Positions 29,325 to 37,604 of a DNA stretch of 64,000 bases are shown in pieces. This stretch comes from Bradyrhizobium symbiodeficiens (lineage in GTDB: Bacteria > Pseudomonadota > Alphaproteobacteria > Rhizobiales > Xanthobacteraceae). Where the stretch lies: positions 3,164,501 to 3,228,500 of the forward strand of contig NZ_CP029427.2 in NCBI RefSeq assembly GCF_002266465.3, written 5' to 3'. The position numbers and the translations under genes are program-made. The notes below the pieces were generated by a model. That model did not search any database, was not told where the DNA came from, and was given only the letters and a program-made list of their open reading frames with translations. Numbering within the stretch: the stretch's first letter is position 1; each line of letters begins with the position of its first letter.

Positions 29325-31172
29325 TCACGTCGACGTCAGAATATCCACCTTGGCGTTGGCGACGATCAGGCGATCGGCCAGTAGTTGCGCCAGATTTCGC
29401 ATGACGCGCTCGCTGGCGCGCGGGTGCTGCTTACGGAAGCGTTCAAACGCCTTCAGCGGCACTTCGAACGCGGTCGCCGCCATGTCGGCGAAGACGTCGG
29501 CCGAGCGCGTCGTCTCCAGCAGCGCCATCTCGCCGAACGCCATGCCCGCCGTCAGCGTCGCGAGCCGCACACCGTCGGGCAGCGTGACATGCACGGCGCC
29601 GCTGCGCAGGAAGAACAGGGAATCGGCGGGATCACCCGTGGTGAGAATCCTGGCGCCGGACTGATAGGTGCGGATGGTGCAGATCGAGCCGAGGTCCGTC
29701 AGCTCGTCCTCGCCGAGGCCCTCGAGCAGCGGCTGCTCGGCAAGCTCGGTCGTCTCATGGAAATCGATCGAGCCGCCATAGCGGTAGACGATCTGGTCTT
29801 CGGCCCATTCGATCGCGGTGTCGAGCAGATAGAAGTCGCGGACATTCTTCAGCTCGGCCGTCCATTCCCGCAACGTATCCCATTCCTTGGAGGCGCGTCT
29901 GACGCCCGACAGCACCACCGTGACGTTGAGTGCTGCGAGCTCCTCGAACGCCTCGGCGACCAGCCGCGCCCCTGCTCGGGTGGTGGAGGTGACGCGGTGC
30001 AGATCGAAGATCACGAATTGGGGACGGGGCCGGGCGGCGAGCCGGCGGGAGACGTAGTCGACCGCCGACAGCGACAGCGTGCCGACCAGCTCGATGATCC
30101 GCACCTCCTGCTCATGGGCGGCGAGGATCTCGCGCTCCTGCGGCCGGCGAACGCGGCGTGACGGGCTCTTGCCGATGTCGTAGTCGGCGATGACGGCGTT
30201 GCGGGCGTCGTCGCTGCGGTTGAGCATATGCAGGTCGTAATGCGCCGACAACGCCTCGCAGACCTTGATGCCGCGCACGCTGTTGCCATGCTTGTCGAGC
30301 TTCGGTGAATAGCTGCCGAGCCCGAGGCGGGCGGGGAGGGCGGCGAGGATGCCGCCGCCGACGCCACTCTTGGCGGGAATGCCGATCCGGTAGATCCATT
30401 CGCCGGCATAGTCGTACATGCCCGACGAGGTCATCACCGACAGCGTGCGGGAGATCGCGTAGGCGCTCAGCACCTGCTCGCCCGTGACCGGATTGACGCC
30501 GCGATTGGCGAGCGTTGCCGCCATCACCGCGATGTCGCGCGCGGTGACCAGCACCGCGCATTGCCGGAAGTAGACGTCGAGGACGCCTGCGACATTGTCC
30601 GAGATCACCGCATTGGTCTTCAGGAGGTAGCCGATGGCGCGGTTGCGGTCGCCGGTCTGGCTCTCCGAGGCGTAGACGGCTTCGTCCACGGCGAGATCGC
30701 GGCCTGCGAAGCGGCTCAGCGCGAGGCGGATCTGTTCGAAGGCCTCGGGTCCCTTGCTGTCGTAGATCAACCCGGTGCAGGCGATCGCGCCGGCATTGAC
30801 CATCGGGTTGAACGGATGGTTGTCGGCATTGAGCCGGATCGAGTTGAAGGGATCTCCCGACGGCTCGACGCCGATCGCGCTCTCGACCCGGCCTGCGCCG
30901 AGCAGGTCCAGCGCCAGCGCGAAGACGAACGGCTTTGACATGGACTGGATGGTGAAGGGCACCCTGGAGTCGCCGACTTCGTAGACATGGCCGTCCAGTG
31001 TCGCGAGGCTGATGCCAAAACAGGCAGGATCAGCCTTGCTCAGCTCGGGAATGTAATTGGCGACGCTGCCTGAAGTTTCGGCAGAGAATTCGTTGAGGCA
31101 ATTGTCCAGAAACCGCAGCAAAGGCGGCTTCGAGCGGGTCCAGGCGGCGGCGAGAGGCGAGAGCGGGGTCAT
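29325..31172 (-). CDS. glsA: Glutaminase A fused to STAS and cyclic-nucleotide-binding domains
   Basis: A 615-aa three-part protein. Residues about 1-315 are a complete serine beta-lactamase-like glutaminase, which hydrolyses L-glutamine to glutamate; the SxxK motif is Ser77-Lys80 (QSMSK), and NHPFNPMVNAGAI and GIPAKSGVGGGI are typical. A STAS domain follows (about 350-465, FVIFDLHRVTSTTRAGARLV). A cNMP-binding domain closes it (about 485-600, with FGEMALLETTRSADV as the phosphate-binding cassette). Ordinary GlsA is about 310 aa. ATG 31172 is preferred over an upstream TTG. The gene starts 21 nt after the TRAP permease stop, so it is probably in that operon and may be gated by a nucleotide signal. 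Confidence 0.92.
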   Translation of the reverse strand: MTPLSPLAAAWTRSKPPLLRFLDNCLNEFSAETSGSVANYIPELSKADPACFGISLATLDGHVYEVGDSRVPFTIQSMSKPFVFALALDLLGAGRVESAIGVEPSGDPFNSIRLNADNHPFNPMVNAGAIACTGLIYDSKGPEAFEQIRLALSRFAGRDLAVDEAVYASESQTGDRNRAIGYLLKTNAVISDNVAGVLDVYFRQCAVLVTARDIAVMAATLANRGVNPVTGEQVLSAYAISRTLSVMTSSGMYDYAGEWIYRIGIPAKSGVGGGILAALPARLGLGSYSPKLDKHGNSVRGIKVCEALSAHYDLHMLNRSDDARNAVIADYDIGKSPSRRVRRPQEREILAAHEQEVRIIELVGTLSLSAVDYVSRRLAARPRPQFVIFDLHRVTSTTRAGARLVAEAFEELAALNVTVVLSGVRRASKEWDTLREWTAELKNVRDFYLLDTAIEWAEDQIVYRYGGSIDFHETTELAEQPLLEGLGEDELTDLGSICTIRTYQSGARILTTGDPADSLFFLRSGAVHVTLPDGVRLATLTAGMAFGEMALLETTRSADVFADMAATAFEVPLKAFERFRKQHPRASERVMRNLAQLLADRLIVANAKVDILTST

Positions 31173-31193
31173 CGCCTCTCTTGTGCAACGCAA

Positions 31194-33266
31194 TCAGGGT
31201 ACGCGCAACCCGTTCGGCATCACGGCCTGCCGCCGGACCAGCAGCAGGGCGATCAGAACCGTGGGCAGGAGGATGCCAAGGCCGAGCAGCGTCACCTGCA
31301 TCTGCGACAGCGGCATGATCCCGCCGCCCGGCGTTGCCACCACGAAGCCGCCGATCACCAGCAGCACGCGGATTGGCCATTCGAGGCTGCCTGCGCCGCG
31401 CAGGTCCCCGACGAACGGCTGGTAGCCCTGGATGCCGCCGCAGATGAACAGCGTGCCGAACGCAGCAAGTCCCATCAGGCCGAGGCCGGCCAGATAAGGA
31501 CTCGGCCCTTGCAGCACCAGCGCCGGATTGAGCACGAAGAAGAACGGGATGAAATAGATGATGCTGCCGACCCACATCGATTCCCAGCCCGTCTTCATCG
31601 CCGGCGAGCCGGCAATGCCGGCAGCGGCGAAGGAGGCGATCGCGACCGGCGGCGTGATCGACGACAGCATGCCCCAATAGAAGATGAACATGTGCACGGC
31701 CATCTTGTTCAGCCCGAGCTTCTCCAGCGCCGGCGCGACCAGGATGGCGAGGAAGATATAGCAGGCCGTCGTCGTCAGCCCGAGGCCGAGGATGAGGCTG
31801 GTGAGCGCGCACATGCCGAGCAGCAGGAACGGATTGTCGCCGGCAATGTGCAGGAGGTCGTTGGCAAGGCTCGACACCACGCCGGTCATCGAGAACGCGC
31901 CGATCAGGAGGCCGCAGCCGGCGAGGATGCCGACCAGCTCGACGAAGGTGCGGCCGTTGACCTCCAGGAATTTGCCGATGGTCGCAAAGGTCCAGCGCGT
32001 GTCCTTGGAGAAGAGCTGGTTGAGCACCAGCAGCAGCGCGGTCGCGTAGAACGGTGCATGGCTCTCGCGCTTGAAGTAGAGCAGCATCACGATCAGCAAG
32101 GCGATGACGAAGACGTAGTACCAGCCGTCCTTGATCGTATCCATGATCCGCGGCAGCTCGGCGCGCGGAATGCCCTTCAGCCCATGGCGCGCGGCGTAGG
32201 AATCGACCTGCATGAACAGCCCGATATAGTAGAGCACGGCCGGAATGATCGCGGCGAGCGCGACGTCGGCGTAGCTGACATTGAGGAATTGCGCGATCAC
32301 GAAGGCAGTCGCGCCCATCACCGGCGGCGCCAGCACCGCGCCGGTCGAGGCGCAGGCCTCGATCGCGCCGGCATAGGAGGCGCGGAAGCCGCTCTTCTTC
32401 ATCACGGGGATGGTCATGGTGCCAGCGGTCAGCACGTTGGAGATGATCGAGCCCGACATCATGCCGAGCAGGCCGCTGGCGAAGATGCAGACCTTCGCCG
32501 CGCCGCCGCGGAACGTGCCGCACAGCGCGAAGGCGAGGTTGATGAAGAACTTTCCGGCGCCGGTCATCATCAGCGCGGTGCCGAACACCAGGAATCCGAT
32601 CACGGTGTCGGCGAAGGCCTGGATGGGGATGCCGAGCAGGCTTTCACCCGACAGCACGTGATAGGCGGTTGCCTGCTCCAGTGTCGACTGGGTGCCGCGG
32701 AACGGCCCGAGCCAGCCGGATTCGGCGAACAGCGGATAGACGGTGAAGGGGAGCACGCTCAACAGCAGGCTCCAGCCGCCGGTACGGCGCAGCGCCTCCA
32801 TCAGCATCGCCCACATCACGAGGCCCGCCGCGATCACGTTGTTCGGCGCGCCGCCGAATTCCCAGCCGGCTTCCGCCGCCTTGCGCACGCTCGACATCAA
32901 GAGCAGCGCCGCGGCGAAAGTCGCGACGAACAGGACGAGGTCATACCAGGGAATCCGGTCGAGCGGCGCACGCTCCGTGCCCGGAAAGATCAGGAAGGTG
33001 AAGGGCAGCATCAAGGCGATCAGGAGATAGAAATACTCCGTGTTGAGCTGGGTGTAGCCAATGAAGAAGCGCAGCGAGAATTGCTGGTTGATGCAGAGCA
33101 GGATCGTCGCCGCGGTCGCCGCCACCAGCGTCCAGCGCCAGGCGCCGCGCAAGGTGCGCACGCGCGTGACCTCGGCTTCCTGCATGTTGCCGGCCGCGCC
33201 GTGGGGGTCGTCGAACACGACCCGCTTGGGCTCGCCTTGCGGGGCGATGGAGGTGGAAACAGACAT
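31194..33266 (-). CDS. TAXI-type TRAP transporter fused permease
   Basis: Inner-membrane protein of 690 aa that joins the small (4-helix, about 40-190) and large (12-helix) TRAP permease subunits in one chain, as usual in TAXI systems. Conserved large-subunit segments include GLLGMMSGSIISNVLTAGTM, GAIEACASTGAVLAPPVMGA and GLGLTTTACYIFLAILVAPA. It imports a solute using the ion gradient, together with the binding protein upstream. The glutaminase gene follows after 21 nt. Confidence 0.93.
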   Translation of the reverse strand: MSVSTSIAPQGEPKRVVFDDPHGAAGNMQEAEVTRVRTLRGAWRWTLVAATAATILLCINQQFSLRFFIGYTQLNTEYFYLLIALMLPFTFLIFPGTERAPLDRIPWYDLVLFVATFAAALLLMSSVRKAAEAGWEFGGAPNNVIAAGLVMWAMLMEALRRTGGWSLLLSVLPFTVYPLFAESGWLGPFRGTQSTLEQATAYHVLSGESLLGIPIQAFADTVIGFLVFGTALMMTGAGKFFINLAFALCGTFRGGAAKVCIFASGLLGMMSGSIISNVLTAGTMTIPVMKKSGFRASYAGAIEACASTGAVLAPPVMGATAFVIAQFLNVSYADVALAAIIPAVLYYIGLFMQVDSYAARHGLKGIPRAELPRIMDTIKDGWYYVFVIALLIVMLLYFKRESHAPFYATALLLVLNQLFSKDTRWTFATIGKFLEVNGRTFVELVGILAGCGLLIGAFSMTGVVSSLANDLLHIAGDNPFLLLGMCALTSLILGLGLTTTACYIFLAILVAPALEKLGLNKMAVHMFIFYWGMLSSITPPVAIASFAAAGIAGSPAMKTGWESMWVGSIIYFIPFFFVLNPALVLQGPSPYLAGLGLMGLAAFGTLFICGGIQGYQPFVGDLRGAGSLEWPIRVLLVIGGFVVATPGGGIMPLSQMQVTLLGLGILLPTVLIALLLVRRQAVMPNGLRVP

Positions 33267-33342
33267 GACCGATCCCGCGCGTGGGCAGTGGAACGCAGAT
33301 TATGCGAATGGCAGTTGCTTGAATTGCTCGCGCTGCGGGCTC

Positions 33343-33368
33343 AACCTCTCCCGCATGCGGGAGAGGTT
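33343..33368. repeat. Perfect 26-nt palindrome between TRAP genes
   Basis: Left half AACCTCTCCCGCA and right half TGCGGGAGAGGTT are exact reverse complements. It lies between the binding-protein stop and the permease start. It may reduce read-through from the binding-protein gene to the permease gene, like the hairpin at 18579, or be a dispersed repeat. Confidence 0.7.
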
Positions 33369-33406
33369 ACGCACTTCGCGTGTGGCAACGAGTGAGCCCA
33401 TCCGCC

Positions 33407-34573
33407 CTAATCCTCGAACCCGTTCGGCATGCTGGCTTTCGCAAGCGCCGCCGCGCGGGCCTTCATCCAGCCGTCGAGAAATGCCTTGTCGTCCGAGGGC
33501 GGATTGGATTTGCCGTAATCGGTCCACGCGGCTGCCAGCACCTCTTGCCGCTTGATCAGTCCGTTGTTGTGCGCCTCCTGCGCATCGCTCCATTGCCCGG
33601 CTTCCTTCAGCGCCTTCACCGAGCCGGGATGCACCGGCACCACCCAATTCTTAGTCTGGCGGTTGGCCGCGAGTCCGCCGGCACCGGGCGCCGAATCCTT
33701 GTAGGCATCGTAATTCGTGATCATCGCCTTGGTGATCGCATAGACCTGGTCGGCCGGCTGCGAGGCGTAGGCGACGAAGATCGGGTAGGGGTAGTTGCCG
33801 AGCTCGACCGGCTTCTCCGGTGTGATGCCGGCGCCGCAGGTCGCGGTTTGCGGGAAGAAGAACGAGCCGACCTTCTGCATCCGCGCCCAGCCTTCCTTGT
33901 CCTTGGCGGGCAGCGGCGGCCAGATCAGGCCGCGCGGCGAGGTCTCGGCTTCCTTGGCGGGGCCGGTGATGGTGGTGCCGAAGGCGGCATCGACGTCGTT
34001 GTTGATCAGCCCTTTCCACATCGCGCCGTAGCTTGCGAATTCGACAGCCTTGACGTCCTTCTGAGTCAGCCCGGCGAAGGCGAGCACGGCAAGCGAGTTC
34101 TGGTTCAGCGCGGGCGAACCGACCACGAAGCCGACACGCTTGCCCTTGAGGTCCTTCAGCTCCTTCACGCCGGTGTCGGCGGCAACGCCGAGCGAACCGC
34201 AATTGCAGTCGACGCTTGAGAGCAGGATCTGGAGCGGCTGCGGGCCCCATTCCTTCGCGCCGAACTCGAACATGCCTTCCTGCGCGAAGTAGGTGCCGGA
34301 TCCCATCGCCGAGGATGCGGCCCGCTTGGCGCGCAGTGGCGCGAGGCGGGCGACGTCGTTGCCGGCGGGCAGCACGCGCACGTCGGTGCCGTATTTGTCT
34401 TTCATCATCTTGCCGACGCCGACGGCGATGTTGAAGCCGGCAGTTCCGGTGTCATAGGCGGTGAACGTCAACGTCGCCGGCAGCTTGATGTCTTCGGCGA
34501 ACGAATAGCGTGTAGACGCAAAAGAAATGCCGGCCACCAAGGCAGGCGCGAGCATGAGCAGCCCACGAAGCAT
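33407..34573 (-). CDS. TAXI-family TRAP solute-binding protein
   Basis: Periplasmic binding protein of 388 aa. A signal peptide (about 1-26, ending SFAED) precedes a TAXI domain with the typical start TFTAYDTGTAGFNIAVGVG and the ligand-pocket segment KGKRVGFVVGSPALNQNSLA. ATG 34573 has GGAGGGAAAC directly upstream; the frame is open 35 codons further, but that part is charged and not signal-like. TAXI proteins often bind glutamate/glutamine-like or organic-acid ligands. The linked glutaminase suggests an amino acid and the linked carboxylase an organic acid, so the ligand is open. Confidence 0.9.
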   Translation of the reverse strand: MLRGLLMLAPALVAGISFASTRYSFAEDIKLPATLTFTAYDTGTAGFNIAVGVGKMMKDKYGTDVRVLPAGNDVARLAPLRAKRAASSAMGSGTYFAQEGMFEFGAKEWGPQPLQILLSSVDCNCGSLGVAADTGVKELKDLKGKRVGFVVGSPALNQNSLAVLAFAGLTQKDVKAVEFASYGAMWKGLINNDVDAAFGTTITGPAKEAETSPRGLIWPPLPAKDKEGWARMQKVGSFFFPQTATCGAGITPEKPVELGNYPYPIFVAYASQPADQVYAITKAMITNYDAYKDSAPGAGGLAANRQTKNWVVPVHPGSVKALKEAGQWSDAQEAHNNGLIKRQEVLAAAWTDYGKSNPPSDDKAFLDGWMKARAAALAKASMPNGFED

Positions 34574-34618
34574 GTTTCCCTCCAATGATCTCCGCGTTCG
34601 CCGCGAAGATTTTCGTTC

Positions 34619-34644
34619 TTTGTTTGAAACAGAGTTTTGTTTGA
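34619..34644 (-). promoter_or_regulatory. Direct repeats upstream of the TAXI gene
   Basis: TTTGTTTGA occurs at 34619-34627 and again at 34636-34644, spaced 17 bp start to start, 46 to 71 bp before the TAXI start codon. They could be activator half-sites in an internal promoter between the biotin-carrier gene and the TAXI gene. No regulator is identified. Confidence 0.25.
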
Positions 34645-34740
34645 GACGGATCATGTCATCCGTATCAGGCGATGGCAACGCCGTACCGCGCGTTTGGGAA
34701 TGAGACTGACAGATTGCCGCGGAAGCAACGGAGAACGCAG

Positions 34741-34968
34741 TCAGCTCGCGACGATCGCGACCGCCTGTCCCTCCGCAACGACGTCGTCGAGCTCCACTGG
34801 AAGCAACGTGATCGTGCAGCCCGCGGGCGAAGACACCGGTACCTCTATCTTCATGGCTTCGACGATTACAATTTCATCGCCATCCGCAAGGGTTCCTCCA
34901 ACTTGCACGGGAGTTGCGCAGACGCGCCCGGCGAACCTCCGTGACGATCTTAATTTCTGGCATGCCAT
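34741..34968 (-). CDS. Biotin carboxyl carrier protein, apparent N-terminal frameshift
   Basis: A 75-aa biotinyl/lipoyl domain with the biotin-Lys motif EAMKIEVPV and the flanking pattern of single-domain carrier subunits (AGRVCATPVQVGGTLADGDE). Read from ATG 34968 the first 11 residues (MACQKLRSSRR) look foreign. Read one frame over from ATG 34963 the start is MPEIKIVTEV, which is what such proteins normally begin with, and AAGG then sits at a proper distance. One extra base near 34932-34934 separates this start from the rest of the domain. Either the gene is frameshifted, the base is a sequencing error, or the 34968 start is used. It belongs with the carboxyltransferase across the divergent gap. 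Confidence 0.75.
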   Translation of the reverse strand: MACQKLRSSRRFAGRVCATPVQVGGTLADGDEIVIVEAMKIEVPVSSPAGCTITLLPVELDDVVAEGQAVAIVAS

Positions 34969-35017
34969 CGCCTTTTTGTTGTCGTCGCAAAATGAGTGAG
35001 GTAGCGTCGTCTCCAAG

Positions 35018-35042
35018 TGGAATTTAATTCCGCACAGCGGAA
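35018..35042. promoter_or_regulatory. Overlapping palindromes, probable IclR operator
   Basis: GGAAT-TTA-ATTCC (35019-35031) and TTCCG-CACAG-CGGAA (35028-35042) are both perfect inverted repeats that share the central TTCC half-site. They lie in the 91-bp divergent gap between the biotin-carrier gene and the IclR gene, 18 bp before the regulator's ATG. The TGGAAT/ATTCC pattern resembles known IclR-type sites. Confidence 0.6.
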
Positions 35043-35059
35043 CAGACGGTAGGGAACAT

Positions 35060-36034
35060 ATGGGAAGACGATCCGAGCGGTTGAGTAGGCAAGGCGTGCT
35101 CGCTGGCGATGCCGGCGAGGGTGATGTCATCCAGGTGGTCTCGCGCGCGTTCGACGTGTTGCGATGCTTCGAGGGCCACGAGGCGAGGCTCGGCAATCTC
35201 GAGATTTCAAATCGCTGCGGCCTGCCGCGCTCGACGGTGTCGCGGCTCACGCACACGCTGACGCGCATGGGCCAGCTGGTCTATCTGCCGCGCGATCAGA
35301 AATATCGCATCGGCCCGAGCGCGGTGGCGATGAGCGCCTCGATGATGAAGGGCGCGCAGCTGCGCAGCATGATCCGGCAGCGGCTGCAGGAAGTCGCCGA
35401 GCAGTTGCCGGGCACCGTCGGCTTCGTCGTGCCCGATCGCTTCCATCTGGTCTATCTGCAGTTCGCGCGCTCGGCGACCGCGCTGGGCCTGCACGAGGGC
35501 ACCGGCAGCCGCATCTCGATGGCCTCGACCGCCGCGGGCGCGGCCTACACGGCGGCGCTGGCGCCGGAGATCGGCGATGCCTTCATCGCGGACGTCGAAC
35601 GCGAAGCGCCCGAGGCCGCCAAGATCCTGAAGCCCCGCATCGAGGCCAACCGGCAGATGTTGCGCGAGCGCGGCTATGTCGTGGCCTGCGGCCTATGGAG
35701 CCCGCACATCAACGGGCTCGCGGTGCCGATCTGGTCGCCGCAGTACCAGACCTACGTCGTCATCACGATCGGCCTTCTGTCCACGATGTATGACGAGCAG
35801 CGGCTGCATGCCGAAGTCGCACCCCTGATGCTCGAGCTCGGCCGTTCGCTCGGCAGCCTGATGGAGGGCGCGGAAGGCGACGCCTTCAACAACCGCATTT
35901 CGCGCAAACCGGTCGCAATGGCCGTGCACAACAATAACAAGCCGATCAATTCGGAGGGCCTGAATGAACTGGAAGCCGGAACTCGACGAGCTCGCCCGGC
36001 GCGAAGCCTTCGCGCGGGAGATGGGCGGCGTTGA
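35060..36034 (+). CDS. IclR-family transcriptional regulator
   Basis: A 324-aa regulator with an N-terminal winged helix (about 25-85, AFDVLRCFEGHEARLGNLEI, then GLPRSTVSRLTHTL) and a C-terminal effector-binding domain (about 100-275). Typical members are about 260 aa. The extra C-terminus after about residue 285 runs across the start of the next gene, which overlaps by 71 nt. It probably senses an acid or aromatic metabolite and controls both divergent units around it. Confidence 0.92.
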   Translation: MGRRSERLSRQGVLAGDAGEGDVIQVVSRAFDVLRCFEGHEARLGNLEISNRCGLPRSTVSRLTHTLTRMGQLVYLPRDQKYRIGPSAVAMSASMMKGAQLRSMIRQRLQEVAEQLPGTVGFVVPDRFHLVYLQFARSATALGLHEGTGSRISMASTAAGAAYTAALAPEIGDAFIADVEREAPEAAKILKPRIEANRQMLRERGYVVACGLWSPHINGLAVPIWSPQYQTYVVITIGLLSTMYDEQRLHAEVAPLMLELGRSLGSLMEGAEGDAFNNRISRKPVAMAVHNNNKPINSEGLNELEAGTRRARPARSLRAGDGRR

Positions 36035-37523
36035 CAAGGTCAAGCGACAGCATGACCAAGGCCGGCTGACTGTTCGGGAGCGTATCGACAAGCTGATCGA
36101 TCGCGGCAGCTTCCACGAGATCGGTGCCGTCTCCGGCATCGGTGAGTATGATTCCAGCGGCGAGCTTCAGAAATTGACGCCGGCGAACTGCGTGTTCGGC
36201 CGCGCGCGCGTCGATGGCCGCACCGTGGTCGTGGTCGGCGACGATTTCACGGTCCGTGGTGGTTCGGCGGATGCGTCGATCTCCGCAAAGCCGTTGATGG
36301 CGGAGGAGATGGCGCATGATCTCCGTCTGCCCATCGTCCGCATCGTCGAAGGCTCCGGCGGCGGCGGCTCGGTCAAGACCATCGAGACCAAGGGCGCGGC
36401 GAACCTGCCGGGCGGCATCGGCGGCACGCGCTGGTATCGCTTCACGACGGAGAACCTGTCGCGCGTGCCGGTGGTGGCACTTGGCCTCGGCTCTGTCGCA
36501 GGGCTCGGTGCCGCGCGGCTGGCCGCTAGCCACTATTCGATCATGACCCGGAAGTCCGCGATGTTCGTCGCGGGGCCGCCGGTGGTGAAGGCGCTGGGGC
36601 AGGACCTCTCGAAGGAGGAGCTCGGCGGCGCCGACATCCAGACCCGCGCCGGCGCGATCGATCATGCCGTCGACACCGAGGAAGAGGCCTTCGCCTGCGC
36701 GCGGCGCTTCCTGTCTTACCTGCCGTCCTCGGTGTACGAGCTGCCGCCGACCTTGCGCTGCACCGACAATCCGGAGCGCAGCGACGAAGCGTTGATGAAT
36801 GCGGTGCCGCGCAACCGCAAGCAGGTCTACAAGGTGCGCCCGATCATCGAGTCGGTCGTCGACAGGGGCTCGTTCTTCGAGGTCGGCAAGAATTTCGGCA
36901 AGCCCATCATCGTCGGTCTCGCCCGGCTCGAAGGCAGGGCCGTGCTGCTGCTCGCCAGCGACAGCTTTCACTATGGCGGCTCCTGGACGGCGGATGCCTG
37001 CCAGAAGGTGGTGCGCTGGGTCGACTTCGCCGAGACCTTCCATCTGCCGGTCGTCTATCTCATGGATTGCCCGGGCTTCATGATCGGTCTCGATGCCGAG
37101 AAGGCGGCGACCATCCGTCACGGCGTCCGCGTCATGGCCGCGGTGAACCAGACCACCGTGCCCTGGTGCACCGTGATCCTTCGCAACGCGTTCGGTGTTG
37201 CCGGTGTCGTGCACCAGCCGGCCGACCGCTTCTCTATCCGCTACGCCTGGCCCTCGGCCTATTGGGGCTCGCTGCCGCTCGAAGGCGGCATCGAGGCCGC
37301 CTACCGCGCCGACATCGACGCGGCCGAGGACAAGGCGGCCAAGCTGGAGGAAATCCAGGAGCGTCTCAACAAGCTGCGCTCGCCGTTCCGCTCGGCCGAG
37401 AAATTCTGGGTCGAGGAGATCATCGATCCCCGCAAGACGAGGTCGCTGCTGTGCGAATTCGCGCGCCTGGCAGAGCCCTTGCGCAAGCCGGGACCGCCGG
37501 AGAACTTTTCGATCAGGCCGTAG
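35964..37523 (+). CDS. Acyl-CoA carboxylase carboxyltransferase subunit
   Basis: A 519-aa carboxyltransferase of the propionyl/methylcrotonyl-CoA carboxylase beta type, with two crotonase-like halves. Oxyanion-type segments are VEGSGGGGSVKT and GLGSVAGLGAARLAAS in the N-half, and MDCPGFMIGLDAEK and NAFGVAGV in the C-half. It moves the carboxyl group from carrier biotin to an acyl-CoA. The matching biotin carrier is encoded divergently at 34741-34968. No biotin carboxylase subunit is in the window, so it must be supplied from elsewhere. It overlaps the iclR gene by 71 nt. Confidence 0.9.
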   Translation: MNWKPELDELARREAFAREMGGVDKVKRQHDQGRLTVRERIDKLIDRGSFHEIGAVSGIGEYDSSGELQKLTPANCVFGRARVDGRTVVVVGDDFTVRGGSADASISAKPLMAEEMAHDLRLPIVRIVEGSGGGGSVKTIETKGAANLPGGIGGTRWYRFTTENLSRVPVVALGLGSVAGLGAARLAASHYSIMTRKSAMFVAGPPVVKALGQDLSKEELGGADIQTRAGAIDHAVDTEEEAFACARRFLSYLPSSVYELPPTLRCTDNPERSDEALMNAVPRNRKQVYKVRPIIESVVDRGSFFEVGKNFGKPIIVGLARLEGRAVLLLASDSFHYGGSWTADACQKVVRWVDFAETFHLPVVYLMDCPGFMIGLDAEKAATIRHGVRVMAAVNQTTVPWCTVILRNAFGVAGVVHQPADRFSIRYAWPSAYWGSLPLEGGIEAAYRADIDAAEDKAAKLEEIQERLNKLRSPFRSAEKFWVEEIIDPRKTRSLLCEFARLAEPLRKPGPPENFSIRP

Positions 37524-37604
37524 GAGTATCTCTGTCGTTGCGAAGCAATCCAGAAACTCAATAGACGCGCGACAATCCCAGAAGAACGACAGGAAGCGCC
37601 AATC

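Noticed and set aside
31509..33395. 628-codon plus-strand frame
   Set aside because: Antisense shadow of the TRAP permease, rich in Glu/Arg/His repeats, no domain.
37524..37604. Possible small gene or repeat between carboxyltransferase and GMC genes
   Set aside because: Only a short fragment (GTTGCGAAGCAATCC) resembling a dispersed repeat; no frame and no second arm.
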